A stretch of DNA of 36,847 bases, from the NCBI GenBank assembly GCA_031551255.1, contig JAVBNW010000118.1:1-36847 (forward strand), in the 5' to 3' direction. The notes beneath the pieces were generated by a model. It ran no database searches. It saw only the letters and a list, made by a program, of their open reading frames with translations, and was not told where the DNA came from. Origin of the DNA: JAVBNW01 sp031551255 (GTDB lineage Bacteria > Bacillota > Clostridia > Christensenellales > UBA1750). Shown in pieces: positions 7,869 to 15,875 of the stretch. The position numbers and the translations under genes are program-made. Each line of letters begins with the position of its first letter. Positions within the stretch are counted from its first letter, which is position 1.

Positions 7869-8016
7869 AAGCGCGCTGTTTGCCATGCCATAGCGTCGCC
7901 TTCCCGTAAGGAGCCGTGAGCGCTAGGCGATTCGCGGGCGCAGCGGTGGAAGAACCCGTGCGAACGGCAAACTGCGCCTGGTGGCGCGTAAAAACCGTTC
8001 TACTCTGCTCTCATTT
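7869..8016 (+). repeat. Leader-associated dispersed repeat, copy A
   Basis: A stretch of about 145 nt directly upstream of the first WG-repeat gene. It aligns with 20421-20563, in front of an unrelated oxidoreductase gene. Shared blocks in order are GCGCGC, ATAG, CCGTGAG, GATTCGCG, GCGCAGCG, CCCGT, CGAACG, AAAAC, GTTCT and CTC-rich ends. Copy A can form a closing stem between GTTTGCC (7878-7884) and GGCAAAC (7966-7972). It could be a structured leader RNA or a dispersed noncoding repeat. The 7768-8067 gap contains this, the U-less hairpin and no supported gene. Confidence 0.55.
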
Positions 8017-8067
8017 TGGGCCAGGTCACGATAGCGACCACCTCGAAAGAACCCGGAGGGATCGACG

Positions 8068-9525
8068 ATGAAACGAACCGCATTGCGCCTTATTCTGTGG
8101 GCGACGCTCGCCGCGTTGCTGCTATGCGCTATGCCTCCCGCCCGGGCCGACGAAGGCGTATCGCCCGGCGTCTTTGTATTTCACACGCCGGTGTTTGCCG
8201 GCCGTGCGGACGGCTACCAAACTTACTATGGGCTGATGAATTCCGATGGCAAGGTTCTCGTCAAGGCGCGATATGACTGGGGGCGCGAGCTTAGGCCGGG
8301 CGACCCGAACGTGCAAACGCTGTTTTCCCTAACCACCTATGACGACGGCGAGACCAACGCTCATCTGTACGACGCCTCCGGCAAACTTGTGGCAAAAGGC
8401 TATACGTACTTTGAGCAGCTCCCCTCGGGCTATCTGCTCGCCGGCCTGCCGGACAGCGAGAACGAGTACCGCGTGCTCGACAAGGATGGCGCGCCGCTTA
8501 AAGAGCTTCCTGCTTGGCACGATTTTTCGGAAAACAACGAAGGCTTCATCGGGAAAACCTCGGGCGCTCCCGAATGCGACGCCTATTTTTACGACCGAGA
8601 TTGGAAGCTGATCAAAAAACTTCGCGTGCAGGAAATACTGCCTTACGTGTATGACGATAACACCGCACTCTTCCCGGTGAAGATCGGCGGGCTGTGGGGC
8701 TATGCGGATGCGCGCGGCGAAGTCGCCATCAAGCCCATGTATGAAGGGGTTTCCTTTTTCGTCGAAACCGGCTATGCGTCGGTGGATACAAAAGGAGGAC
8801 TCACGCTCATCGACAAAACCGGCAAGACGGCGCTTAACAAAACCTATCAGGATATCGGGCAAGGGGGAGGCTTCATTTCCCTGACCACCTCCAGCGATTG
8901 CATTCTCTTCAATGCCGACCTTATGCCGCTGACGAAGGGCGGCGCATATACCTACTTCCGGCTACCCTATTACGGCGGCGACTATGCGTTTGGAAGCAAG
9001 GCGGAGGGGACGTTTGACGCCATCGGGCGGGACGGGAAGGCGATTCCCCTTCCGGGCGAACTGCTCGATCATTCCGAAGGCGGCAAAGTGCTCGTCATGC
9101 AGCCGGGGAACGGCAACGAATATTACGGCATAGTTCGCCTTGCCGACCTTGCCACCGGCAAGGAAACCGAGCTGGGCAAGGGCTATGCGTACTTCACCGA
9201 CAAAGGCGACATTCTATTGATGAACGACGAAGATGCGACGCAGCTTTTTTCTCCGGAGGGGCAAAAGATCGCCTCCTATGAAAACATCAGCGCCATGCCG
9301 GACGGCCGGTATCTGGTCAGAGCAAAGCGCTTTGGCGCCTACCGCTACGGACTGATCGACCGGGAGGGAAGCTTGCTGCTGCCGCCGGAATACCGCAGCT
9401 TGATGTACGACGACGAATCCGGCTACTATCTGGCCCAGCGCGGCGGCGAACAGGGCTATGTGGATGCGTCTGGCGAGTGGCTCGTGCGCGAAAAAGTATC
9501 GCCGCCCCGCACATTGGAGGATTGA
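8068..9525 (+). CDS. Exported WG-repeat protein A
   Basis: A 485-residue protein with a Sec signal peptide (basic start, hydrophobic residues 8-22, likely cleavage after PPARA). The mature part is built from WG-type beta repeats: YGLMNSDGKVLVKARYD at 54-70, WGYADARGEVAIKPMYE at 210-226, a degenerate LTLIDKTGK unit at 245-253, YGLIDREGSLLLPPEY at 427-442 and QGYVDASGEW at 462-471. WG repeats form beta-propeller- or solenoid-like surfaces, and their ligands are mostly unknown. It lies 5 nt before a paralogue of nearly the same size and two genes before a PstS-like lipoprotein. The start is supported by CCGGAGGG upstream. No lipobox or sortase motif is visible, so the protein is probably released or held by partners. 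Confidence 0.85.
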   Translation: MKRTALRLILWATLAALLLCAMPPARADEGVSPGVFVFHTPVFAGRADGYQTYYGLMNSDGKVLVKARYDWGRELRPGDPNVQTLFSLTTYDDGETNAHLYDASGKLVAKGYTYFEQLPSGYLLAGLPDSENEYRVLDKDGAPLKELPAWHDFSENNEGFIGKTSGAPECDAYFYDRDWKLIKKLRVQEILPYVYDDNTALFPVKIGGLWGYADARGEVAIKPMYEGVSFFVETGYASVDTKGGLTLIDKTGKTALNKTYQDIGQGGGFISLTTSSDCILFNADLMPLTKGGAYTYFRLPYYGGDYAFGSKAEGTFDAIGRDGKAIPLPGELLDHSEGGKVLVMQPGNGNEYYGIVRLADLATGKETELGKGYAYFTDKGDILLMNDEDATQLFSPEGQKIASYENISAMPDGRYLVRAKRFGAYRYGLIDREGSLLLPPEYRSLMYDDESGYYLAQRGGEQGYVDASGEWLVREKVSPPRTLED

Positions 9526-9530
9526 GGACC

Positions 9531-10997
9531 ATGAAGCGCATGGCCGCCATAACCCTGGCGCTTGCATTGCTCGCCGCGATGCCGCCTGCGCACGCCTCGC
9601 CCGCGCGGGCGGGCGGAGCGTTCGTGTATATGGATCCGCCGATATCCCGCACAGGGCTCAGGACGCTGTACGGGCTGATGGGCTCGGACGGCGGCATCCT
9701 CGTGCCCGCAAAGTACGAGAGCGGTTGGCGCATCGACGACGGTTCCGGCGCGCTGTTCCGCTTTCAGAACTACGCAGAAGATGGTGCGGAGCCCGGCGCA
9801 TTTGTATACGACGGGAATGGGAAGCTCGTACTCGAGGGAAACTACGAGGACGTCCGCGCGACGCGCCACGGGCATCTCGTCGTCACACACCGCATGGGCG
9901 ATGGATTTACCGAAGACGCGCTGACCATGGATGGATTGGTGTTGTTAAAAAATCATCCGTATTGTGTGCTGAGGGAAACTGCCGAAGGCTATGTATCCAC
10001 GGCCTATCAAGGCGCTGATACCGGCATCATTCGTTTCTACGATGCGCGGCTCAAAGAACTTAGCCGGGTAAAAGTCGCCTCCGTAGATGTCTACGCGGCC
10101 GACGGCAACCGCGCGCTTCCCATTCCGTTTTCTCCGGACGACAAGCTGTGGGGCTACCTTAGCCTGCGCGGCGAGGTTGCGGTCGAACCCAAATATATGA
10201 AGATCTATCCGTTCGAAACTTTCGGGCGCGCCGTGGTATTCGCTTCGGGCGGCGGATGCGGGTTGATCGACGAGGCGGGGCGAGAAGTTATCCCCCCCGT
10301 GCACGAATGGATCGAGCCGTTTGGGCGGTTGTTCGCTGTTCACGACGACGGTTTCGTCTATCTGGCGGACGCAGACGGCAGGCAGCTGACGCGCCCCGGC
10401 GGCTATCAGAGTTTCGAATCCCCGTGGTGCGCGTGGGAGCCGGGGATCGTATACGCAGATTATGCGGTAGGCAAAAAAGCGGACGGTTCTTACGCCCTGA
10501 TCCGCGCAGACGGCTCCGCGCTGCCCCTTAGGCACCGGGGCATGGTATGGGCGCTGACGCCGGGCAAAGCGGTGTTCAAAGGCGATCAAAAGCTCGGCAT
10601 TGACGAGATTGCGATCCTCGACATCGAAACCGGCGGGGAGGTATCCATTCCGGGCCAGTGGCCCAGGGTATCGAGCAAAGGCAGGCTCATCGTCACCGAT
10701 GAGGATGACGTCGCATTGTACGACGAAGACGGCGCGGAGTTGTTTCGGGCGGAGTCCATCGACAGTTGTGCCGGTGGAGAATTGATGGTCTTTCAGGTCA
10801 CGCGCTTCGGTTCCACGCGCTACGGCCTGATCGACAGGGACGGCAATGTGATGCTGCCCGCCGAATACTCGCTGCTCTTTCAGGACTATGGCAACGAATG
10901 CTTTACCGCCCGCAGGGGGAACAAGCAGGGCTACATCGCACCCGACGGGCGGTGGATTTACGCTACATCTACCTATGTAAGGCTGGAGGATCGATGA
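9531..10997 (+). CDS. Exported WG-repeat protein B (paralogue of A)
   Basis: A 488-residue protein starting at MKRMAAITLALALL, chosen because GGAGG precedes it and a signal peptide follows (likely cut near AHA at 20-22). An upstream in-frame ATG inside the previous gene would bury the signal. The repeat layout matches protein A: YGLMGSDGGILVPAKYE near 47-63, WGYLSLRGEVAVEPKY near 205-220, CGLIDEAGREVIPP after it, YGLIDRDGNVMLPAEY near 430-445 and QGYIAPDGRWIY near 468. The shared order and length show an internal tandem gene duplication with strong divergence in the middle. It ends within the start region of the PstS-like gene, so the three genes form one translational unit. Confidence 0.85.
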   Translation: MKRMAAITLALALLAAMPPAHASPARAGGAFVYMDPPISRTGLRTLYGLMGSDGGILVPAKYESGWRIDDGSGALFRFQNYAEDGAEPGAFVYDGNGKLVLEGNYEDVRATRHGHLVVTHRMGDGFTEDALTMDGLVLLKNHPYCVLRETAEGYVSTAYQGADTGIIRFYDARLKELSRVKVASVDVYAADGNRALPIPFSPDDKLWGYLSLRGEVAVEPKYMKIYPFETFGRAVVFASGGGCGLIDEAGREVIPPVHEWIEPFGRLFAVHDDGFVYLADADGRQLTRPGGYQSFESPWCAWEPGIVYADYAVGKKADGSYALIRADGSALPLRHRGMVWALTPGKAVFKGDQKLGIDEIAILDIETGGEVSIPGQWPRVSSKGRLIVTDEDDVALYDEDGAELFRAESIDSCAGGELMVFQVTRFGSTRYGLIDRDGNVMLPAEYSLLFQDYGNECFTARRGNKQGYIAPDGRWIYATSTYVRLEDR

Positions 10998-10999
10998 TC

Positions 11000-11968
11000 A
11001 TGAAACGAATCGCCCTTTTGTTGCTGATATGCGCGCTGTTGAGCGCGTGCACGTCTTCGCCGGGCAGCCCCTCGCCCAGCCCCGAAGCATCACCCGCCGA
11101 GGAAACGTCCAACCCTTCCACATCCTCGGCAAGCCCGACGCCCGAGCCCACGCCGCCGCCGATGCTTACCGAAGAGGAATACCCGCGCGTGGACGGCTCC
11201 ACTGCCACCATACCGCTGGGCGCGGCGCTGCTGGCGCACGCGTGCGGGCTGCCACTGGAGGAGGCCGAGCTGTATGTCGAGCACAGCACGACGTACTATT
11301 CGTACGTTTCCCTTTTAGACGGTCAAGCCGACCTGCTGCTCGCCTACGAGCCGCCCGAAGGTGCGTTTCAGTACGCGAAGGAGGGCGGGCAAGAGCTTGG
11401 CGACGTGCTCGATATGGCGCCGATCGGTCGGGATGCGCTGGTGTTTTTGACGAACGAAAACAACCCCGTACGCTCGCTGGGCAGTTTGCAGATCGTATCC
11501 ATTTACCAGGGCAAGACGAAGAATTGGAAGGACGTAGGCGGGGAGAATAAACCCATCGCCGCGTTTCAGCGCGACCCGGATTCCGGCAGCCAAACCCTAA
11601 TGAAAAAGCTGGTGATGAAGGGCGAATCCATGGCCGAACCGCCCACCGAGATGACCCCCAGCGAGATGGGCGAGCTGATCGAAGGCATCGCCGCCTACAG
11701 CAACGAGGCGAACGCGCTGGGGTATTCGGTGTACTTTTACGTGAAGAACATGGTAGACATGCCCGGGCTTAAGCTGCTGGACGTGGATGGCGTGGAGCCC
11801 GACAACGCGTCCATCGCCGACGGGCGCTATCCGTACACCAACGATTTTTACGTTGCGGTGCGCAAATCCGAGCCGCAGGGCTCGCCCGCCCGCAAACTGT
11901 ACGAGTTTTTGCTGTCCGCCGAGGGTAAAGCGCTGATCGAAGGCGCGGGCTACGTGGCGGTACCTTAA
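11000..11968 (+). CDS. PstS-like substrate-binding lipoprotein
   Basis: A 322-residue lipoprotein. The start at 11000 is preferred over 10994 (which overlaps the upstream stop) because GGAGG lies 10 nt before it. The lipobox LLSAC puts the lipid on Cys17, followed by a Ser/Pro/Thr-rich linker to about residue 55. The mature domain has the class II binding-protein layout of PstS: DGSTATIPLGAAL (compare the DGSS-type N-terminal anion loop), then YQGKTKNWKDVGG, then FQRDPDSGSQTLM (the RxxGSGT-like loop), then YSVYFYV and a C-terminal FLLSAEGKALIEGAGY. PstS proteins bind phosphate, and relatives bind other oxyanions. No pstCAB genes are adjacent. Coupling to two exported WG-repeat proteins suggests a surface sensing or scavenging role, which is inference. 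Confidence 0.85.
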   Translation: MKRIALLLLICALLSACTSSPGSPSPSPEASPAEETSNPSTSSASPTPEPTPPPMLTEEEYPRVDGSTATIPLGAALLAHACGLPLEEAELYVEHSTTYYSYVSLLDGQADLLLAYEPPEGAFQYAKEGGQELGDVLDMAPIGRDALVFLTNENNPVRSLGSLQIVSIYQGKTKNWKDVGGENKPIAAFQRDPDSGSQTLMKKLVMKGESMAEPPTEMTPSEMGELIEGIAAYSNEANALGYSVYFYVKNMVDMPGLKLLDVDGVEPDNASIADGRYPYTNDFYVAVRKSEPQGSPARKLYEFLLSAEGKALIEGAGYVAVP

Positions 11969-11973
11969 CGGCA

Positions 11974-12030
11974 TGGGGGTACGCGTAAACGGCACGGGGG
12001 GGGTACGCGTACCCCCCGTGAACCCCCGCC
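11974..12030 (+). repeat. G-run/C-run hairpin repeat, copy 1
   Basis: A run of eight G (11996-12003), TACGCGTA, then six C (12012-12017) form a hairpin that extends with CAC/GTG to 11993-12020. A second C-run follows at 12023-12027. The GGGGGTACGCGTA part is also present just before it (about 11975), so the element is partly duplicated. The same plan (G-run, 7-9 nt, C-run, 2-4 nt, C-run) occurs near 20350 and, on the minus strand, near 36500. The rest of the 11969-12173 gap shows a small hairpin (GCAC/GTGC) and no supported gene. Confidence 0.5.
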
Positions 12031-12173
12031 GGGGAAGTACGACGGCAATGGTCAGCTTGTCAAAGGGGCAGTGCGGCACTTTTTGTGCAGGCTGTTCTAT
12101 GATTAGTAAGCTTTTGCTCACAAAAACGCGCGGCTTTGGAATGTTAATTGAGCGCCGCGATGGAGGGAAGAAG

Positions 12174-13085
12174 ATGAAGGTCGATTACGATATCGCGGTG
12201 ATCGGCTCCGGCCCCGCCGGAATGACCGCCGGGCTATACGCCGCGCGCGCGGGGCTCAAGGCCGTCGCGTTCGAAAGGCTGTTTGCCGGCGGACAGATTG
12301 CCACCACGGGCCTTGTGGAAAACTACCCCGGCTTTCCCGACGGCGTGGACGGCGGCGAGCTCGCGGACAGGATCGCCCGGCAGGCCGAAGCTCTGGGGCT
12401 GGAAACCCGCTACGACGACATCGCCTCGCTCTCGCTCGCTGGGAATATTAAGGAAATCCACGCGCCGGGCGGCATGATCACCGCCTCCGCCGTCATACTC
12501 TGCATGGGGGCGGTTCCGCGCACGCTGGGCGTTCCGGGCGAGGATAGGTACCGCGGCGCGGGCGTTTCGTACTGTGCTACCTGCGACGGCGGCTTTTTCA
12601 AGGGCAAGCGGGTGGCCGTGGTGGGCGGGGGAGATACTGCCGCCGAGGATGCGGCTTATCTTTCGGGTCTGTGCTCCGAAGTGCTGCTCATTCACCGGCG
12701 CACCGAGCTGCGCGCCGCGGCAACGCTGGCCGAAAAGGCGCTGAGCAGGCAAAACGTCACCCCGGTATGGAACGCAAAGGCGCTGGAAATCCGAGGAAAC
12801 AGCGCGGTACAGGGCCTGGTGCTCGACGTTGGGGGAAGCGTGCGCGAAGAGGCGGTAAGCGCGGTGTTCGTCGCCATCGGCTCGGACCCGAGCACGAACC
12901 TGGTGCGCGGTCAGGTTAATGTGGATGAAAACGGCTATATCCTCGCCGGAGAGGACACGCGCACCTCAATCCCACTCGTCTACGCGGCGGGTGACATACG
13001 CCGCAAGCCGCTTAGGCAGCTGGTTACGGCGGTCAGCGACGGCGCTGTGGCCGTGTACGCGGCGCTGGAGGATGGGCTCAGGTAA
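12174..13085 (+). CDS. trxB: Thioredoxin-disulfide reductase (TrxB)
   Basis: A 303-residue cytoplasmic flavoprotein. The start at MKVDYDIAVIG is supported by GGAGGG 6 nt upstream. An FAD-binding GSGPAGMTAGLYAARAG loop (11-27) is followed by the redox-active CATC (Cys134, Cys137) inside SYCATCDGGFF, then the NADPH-binding GGGDTAAEDA (151-160), and a C-terminal GDIRRKPLRQL segment that contacts FAD. Length and motif order match low-molecular-weight TrxB. It transfers electrons from NADPH to thioredoxin for disulfide reduction and ribonucleotide reductase. The glmM gene follows after 62 nt with its own strong ribosome binding site. No thioredoxin gene is adjacent. Confidence 0.93.
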   Translation: MKVDYDIAVIGSGPAGMTAGLYAARAGLKAVAFERLFAGGQIATTGLVENYPGFPDGVDGGELADRIARQAEALGLETRYDDIASLSLAGNIKEIHAPGGMITASAVILCMGAVPRTLGVPGEDRYRGAGVSYCATCDGGFFKGKRVAVVGGGDTAAEDAAYLSGLCSEVLLIHRRTELRAAATLAEKALSRQNVTPVWNAKALEIRGNSAVQGLVLDVGGSVREEAVSAVFVAIGSDPSTNLVRGQVNVDENGYILAGEDTRTSIPLVYAAGDIRRKPLRQLVTAVSDGAVAVYAALEDGLR

Positions 13086-13147
13086 GCGTTCGCATGAGGC
13101 GAACGAATATGCATCGCGCGGGAACGTCCGCGCAAGGAGGGCTTCCC

Positions 13148-14503
13148 ATGGGCAGAATGTTTGGAACCGACGGCGTACGGGGCGTCGCCAACGAGGAGTT
13201 GACCTGCGAACTTGCGTATAATCTTGGCCGCGCGGGCGCGTATGTGCTGGCGGCCACGGAGCACCACCAACCCAGGATTATCGTAGGGCGCGACACCCGC
13301 GTATCCGGCGGCATGCTGTCGGCGGCGCTGATCGCGGGCATCTGCTCCTCCGGCGCGCATGCGGTGGACGCCGGGGTGATCACGACCCCGGGCATCGCGT
13401 ACCTGACCCGATCGATGGGCATGGACGCAGGGGTTATGATCTCGGCATCGCACAACCCTGTTAAGGATAATGGAATCAAGTTCTTCTCCCGCGAGGGATA
13501 TAAGCTTTCCGACGCGCTGGAGGAGCGCATCGAGGCGATTTTGCTGGACGGCGCGGAGGAGCCCCCCTACCCCACCGGCGCGGATGTCGGCGACGTTACG
13601 CCGGCTCCGGGTGCTGCCGCGCGCTACATCGAACATTGTACATCGCTTTTCCCGGCGACAGCGGGCGGCGCAAAGATCGTGCTGGATTGCGCCAACGGCG
13701 CGGCCAGTTCCTATGCGCCGGAGATTTTCACAAAAGTGGGCTGCGACGTCGTCGCAACCCATTGCAGCCCCGACGGGCTCAACATCAATCTTGATTGCGG
13801 CTCCACCCACCCCGAATCTTTGATGCGCGCAGTGGTTGTGCACGGGGCTATGGCGGGCTTTGCGCTCGACGGCGACGCGGATCGGGTGATCGTCGTGGAT
13901 GAAAAGGGTCAGTTGGTGGATGGAGACCAGATCATGGCGATCGTCGGCGCGGATTTGCATGCGCGGGACGAACTGCCCGGAGGGGCCGTCGTCGCCACGG
14001 TGATGAGCAACATGGGGCTGGAAATCGCGCTACGCAAAAAGGGCATCGCGCTCAAACGCGCGCCGGTGGGCGACCGCTATGTGCTCGAAATGATGCTCGA
14101 GGGCGGGTACGAATACGGCGGCGAACAATCCGGCCACTTTATCCATTTAAAAGACGGCACCACCGGCGATGGGATCGTCAGCGCGCTGAGGCTCTTATCC
14201 ATTCTGCTCAGGGAGAAAAAGCCGCTGTCCGAGATGGCGGCGATGGTAGAGAGGCTGCCGCAGGTGCTGATCAACGTGCCGGTATCCAACAGCCGCAAGA
14301 ACAAACTGTTGGACGACCTGCGCATCCGCGCCAATGTAGAGGAAGTGGAGCGCGCGCTGGATGGCGTCGGACGGGTGCTCGTGCGCCCTTCGGGCACCGA
14401 AGCGCTCGTGCGCATCATGATCGAGGGGACGGACGCAGAGGCGATCGGCAGGCATGCGCAGAGCCTCGCGAACGTGATCGCGGCAGGAGAAACCAATGCT
14501 TAA
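13148..14503 (+). CDS. glmM: Phosphoglucosamine mutase (GlmM)
   Basis: A 451-residue cytoplasmic enzyme that converts glucosamine-6-phosphate to glucosamine-1-phosphate for UDP-GlcNAc and peptidoglycan synthesis. The start MGRMFGTDGVRG follows AAGGAGGG by 7 nt and matches the conserved N-terminus. Domain 1 contains the phosphoserine loop ISASHNP with Ser101. Domain 2 or 3 carries the metal-binding DGDADR at 241-246. The C-terminal domain has RPSGTEALVRIM, the phosphate-binding loop. All key residues are present and the length is standard. It sits between trxB and a small membrane protein gene. Confidence 0.95.
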   Translation: MGRMFGTDGVRGVANEELTCELAYNLGRAGAYVLAATEHHQPRIIVGRDTRVSGGMLSAALIAGICSSGAHAVDAGVITTPGIAYLTRSMGMDAGVMISASHNPVKDNGIKFFSREGYKLSDALEERIEAILLDGAEEPPYPTGADVGDVTPAPGAAARYIEHCTSLFPATAGGAKIVLDCANGAASSYAPEIFTKVGCDVVATHCSPDGLNINLDCGSTHPESLMRAVVVHGAMAGFALDGDADRVIVVDEKGQLVDGDQIMAIVGADLHARDELPGGAVVATVMSNMGLEIALRKKGIALKRAPVGDRYVLEMMLEGGYEYGGEQSGHFIHLKDGTTGDGIVSALRLLSILLREKKPLSEMAAMVERLPQVLINVPVSNSRKNKLLDDLRIRANVEEVERALDGVGRVLVRPSGTEALVRIMIEGTDAEAIGRHAQSLANVIAAGETNA

Positions 14504-14547
14504 AAAACGCCGGATTAGTCGGCGCGGGCGAAGGGAGATGCTTGTGG

Positions 14548-14961
14548 ATGAAACGGTTTCTTCGTTTGAACCTTCCCTTTGTGCTAATCGCCTTGACATC
14601 GGCGGCCTATCTTGTCTGGCGACTCGTAGAATTTGCGCTACGCCCCGAGGACATAGCGCTCGACGGCTGGTTCTGGCTGAGCATTCTCGCCGCTCTTGCG
14701 GGAGCGTTTTGTTGCATGATTTCCGTTTCGTCCGCAAAGAGTTGGTATGAAAGATGCCATTTCCCCTGCCCCAGGTGCGGCCGGCACATGGGGTATATTG
14801 ATACGATTGACAAAATCGCCCCGCCGGGCAGCCGCCACTATCGTCCCCAGTATCCCGAAAGCCCCGCCTACCAGACGAATACCTTCGAAAAATTTCATTG
14901 CCGACATTGCGGATGCGACGAGTACAAACATTTTCGATGGGTAAACCCTACGGCACTCTAA
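14548..14961 (+). CDS. Small membrane protein with zinc-ribbon domain
   Basis: A 137-residue protein of unknown function. Two hydrophobic segments at about residues 9-28 and 38-58 form a membrane hairpin. A soluble C-terminal domain then has CPRCGRH and CRHCGCDEY, four or five cysteines in the pattern of a zinc ribbon. The ATG at 14548 is preferred because AAGGGAG lies 10 nt upstream; a TTG two codons earlier is too close to that site. It follows glmM by 44 nt and may be read from the same transcript. Two small hairpins follow its stop. Confidence 0.7.
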   Translation: MKRFLRLNLPFVLIALTSAAYLVWRLVEFALRPEDIALDGWFWLSILAALAGAFCCMISVSSAKSWYERCHFPCPRCGRHMGYIDTIDKIAPPGSRHYRPQYPESPAYQTNTFEKFHCRHCGCDEYKHFRWVNPTAL

Positions 14962-14990
14962 CCTCGTCGGCGAGGAGGACGGAAGCGGAC

Positions 14991-15024
14991 ATACCCCGGC
15001 AACACCGCAACGTTGCCGGGGTAT
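14991..15024. terminator. Bidirectional hairpin between convergent genes (no U-tract)
   Basis: ATACCCCGGCAAC at 14991-15003 pairs perfectly with 15012-15024 around an 8-nt loop. It lies between the convergent ends of the zinc-ribbon gene (14961) and the permease gene (15048). A smaller CCTCG/CGAGG hairpin is at 14962-14975. Neither strand has a U-run after the stem. Confidence 0.55.
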
Positions 15025-15047
15025 GAAGCGTAGTGTGCCCCGACGAA

Positions 15048-15875
15048 TTATCCTTTTAGGCCGCCGGCCATGATGCCGTCCACGATATAACGCTGACCGA
15101 AGACATAAAGCACGATGAGCGGCGTTGCGACGATGAACAGCCCCGCCGCGCGTATGGTGACGTCGACCGCGTAGTTCCCCTGAAAGACAAAGAGCCCGCG
15201 GGTAATGTTGTACTTTGCGGGGTCTGTCAGGTAAATGGTAGACTGGATGATGTCGTTCCACACGTTGATGAAGTTTAAAACGCCCATGGATGCAAGGGCA
15301 GGCTTCATCAGCGGCACGACGCAGGAGAAGACGTAGCGCAAGTAGCCGCAGCCGTCGATTGAGGCCGCCTCGTCCAAGTCTTTGGGGATCGACTTAATAT
15401 AGTTGTAATAGAAGAAAACGCTGGTGGAGTTGATGCCCGTCATAACCAAGATGTATCCGGGCCTCGTGTTGTACAATCCCAGCTTCAGGATGATCTGAAA
15501 CAGGGGGATCATCCCGGAGGGAAGAAAAATTCCGCACAAAAACAGATAGTAAAACACCCGCGAAGCGGGGATGTATTTGCGCGACAAGGGAAAGGCGACG
15601 AGCACCGAGAGCAGAATCGATAGAACGGTGATAATCACGGTATAAAAAATGGAGTTAAAAATATAGTTCTGAAATTGCGCCATATTCCACGCGTTGGGGT
15701 AGTTGGCAAAATGCCATGTGGTCGTCAGCCCCATCGGGTTGCGCAGATAGTCCTGCCGGGTTTTGATGGACGTATTGAATGCGAAAAATAGAGGATAGAT
15801 ATAGATGATTAAGAAGACGATCGCCACCGCGTAGCAAAACACGCGGAATAGCGTTTTCGTGCCCGCCGTTCTCAT
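15048..15875 (-). CDS. Carbohydrate ABC transporter permease, LplC/MalG type
   Basis: A 275-residue inner-membrane permease with about six membrane segments. The coupling loop KDLDEAASIDGCGY appears near residue 170, and the C-terminus ends in MAGGLKG as in LplC/YtcP proteins. Its ATG overlaps the stop of the upstream permease gene by 4 nt (ATGA), showing translational coupling. It is the last gene of the second sugar ABC operon, and the bidirectional hairpin at 14991-15024 follows. No ATPase gene is near. The LplC similarity suggests an oligosaccharide substrate. Confidence 0.93.
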   Translation of the reverse strand: MRTAGTKTLFRVFCYAVAIVFLIIYIYPLFFAFNTSIKTRQDYLRNPMGLTTTWHFANYPNAWNMAQFQNYIFNSIFYTVIITVLSILLSVLVAFPLSRKYIPASRVFYYLFLCGIFLPSGMIPLFQIILKLGLYNTRPGYILVMTGINSTSVFFYYNYIKSIPKDLDEAASIDGCGYLRYVFSCVVPLMKPALASMGVLNFINVWNDIIQSTIYLTDPAKYNITRGLFVFQGNYAVDVTIRAAGLFIVATPLIVLYVFGQRYIVDGIMAGGLKG

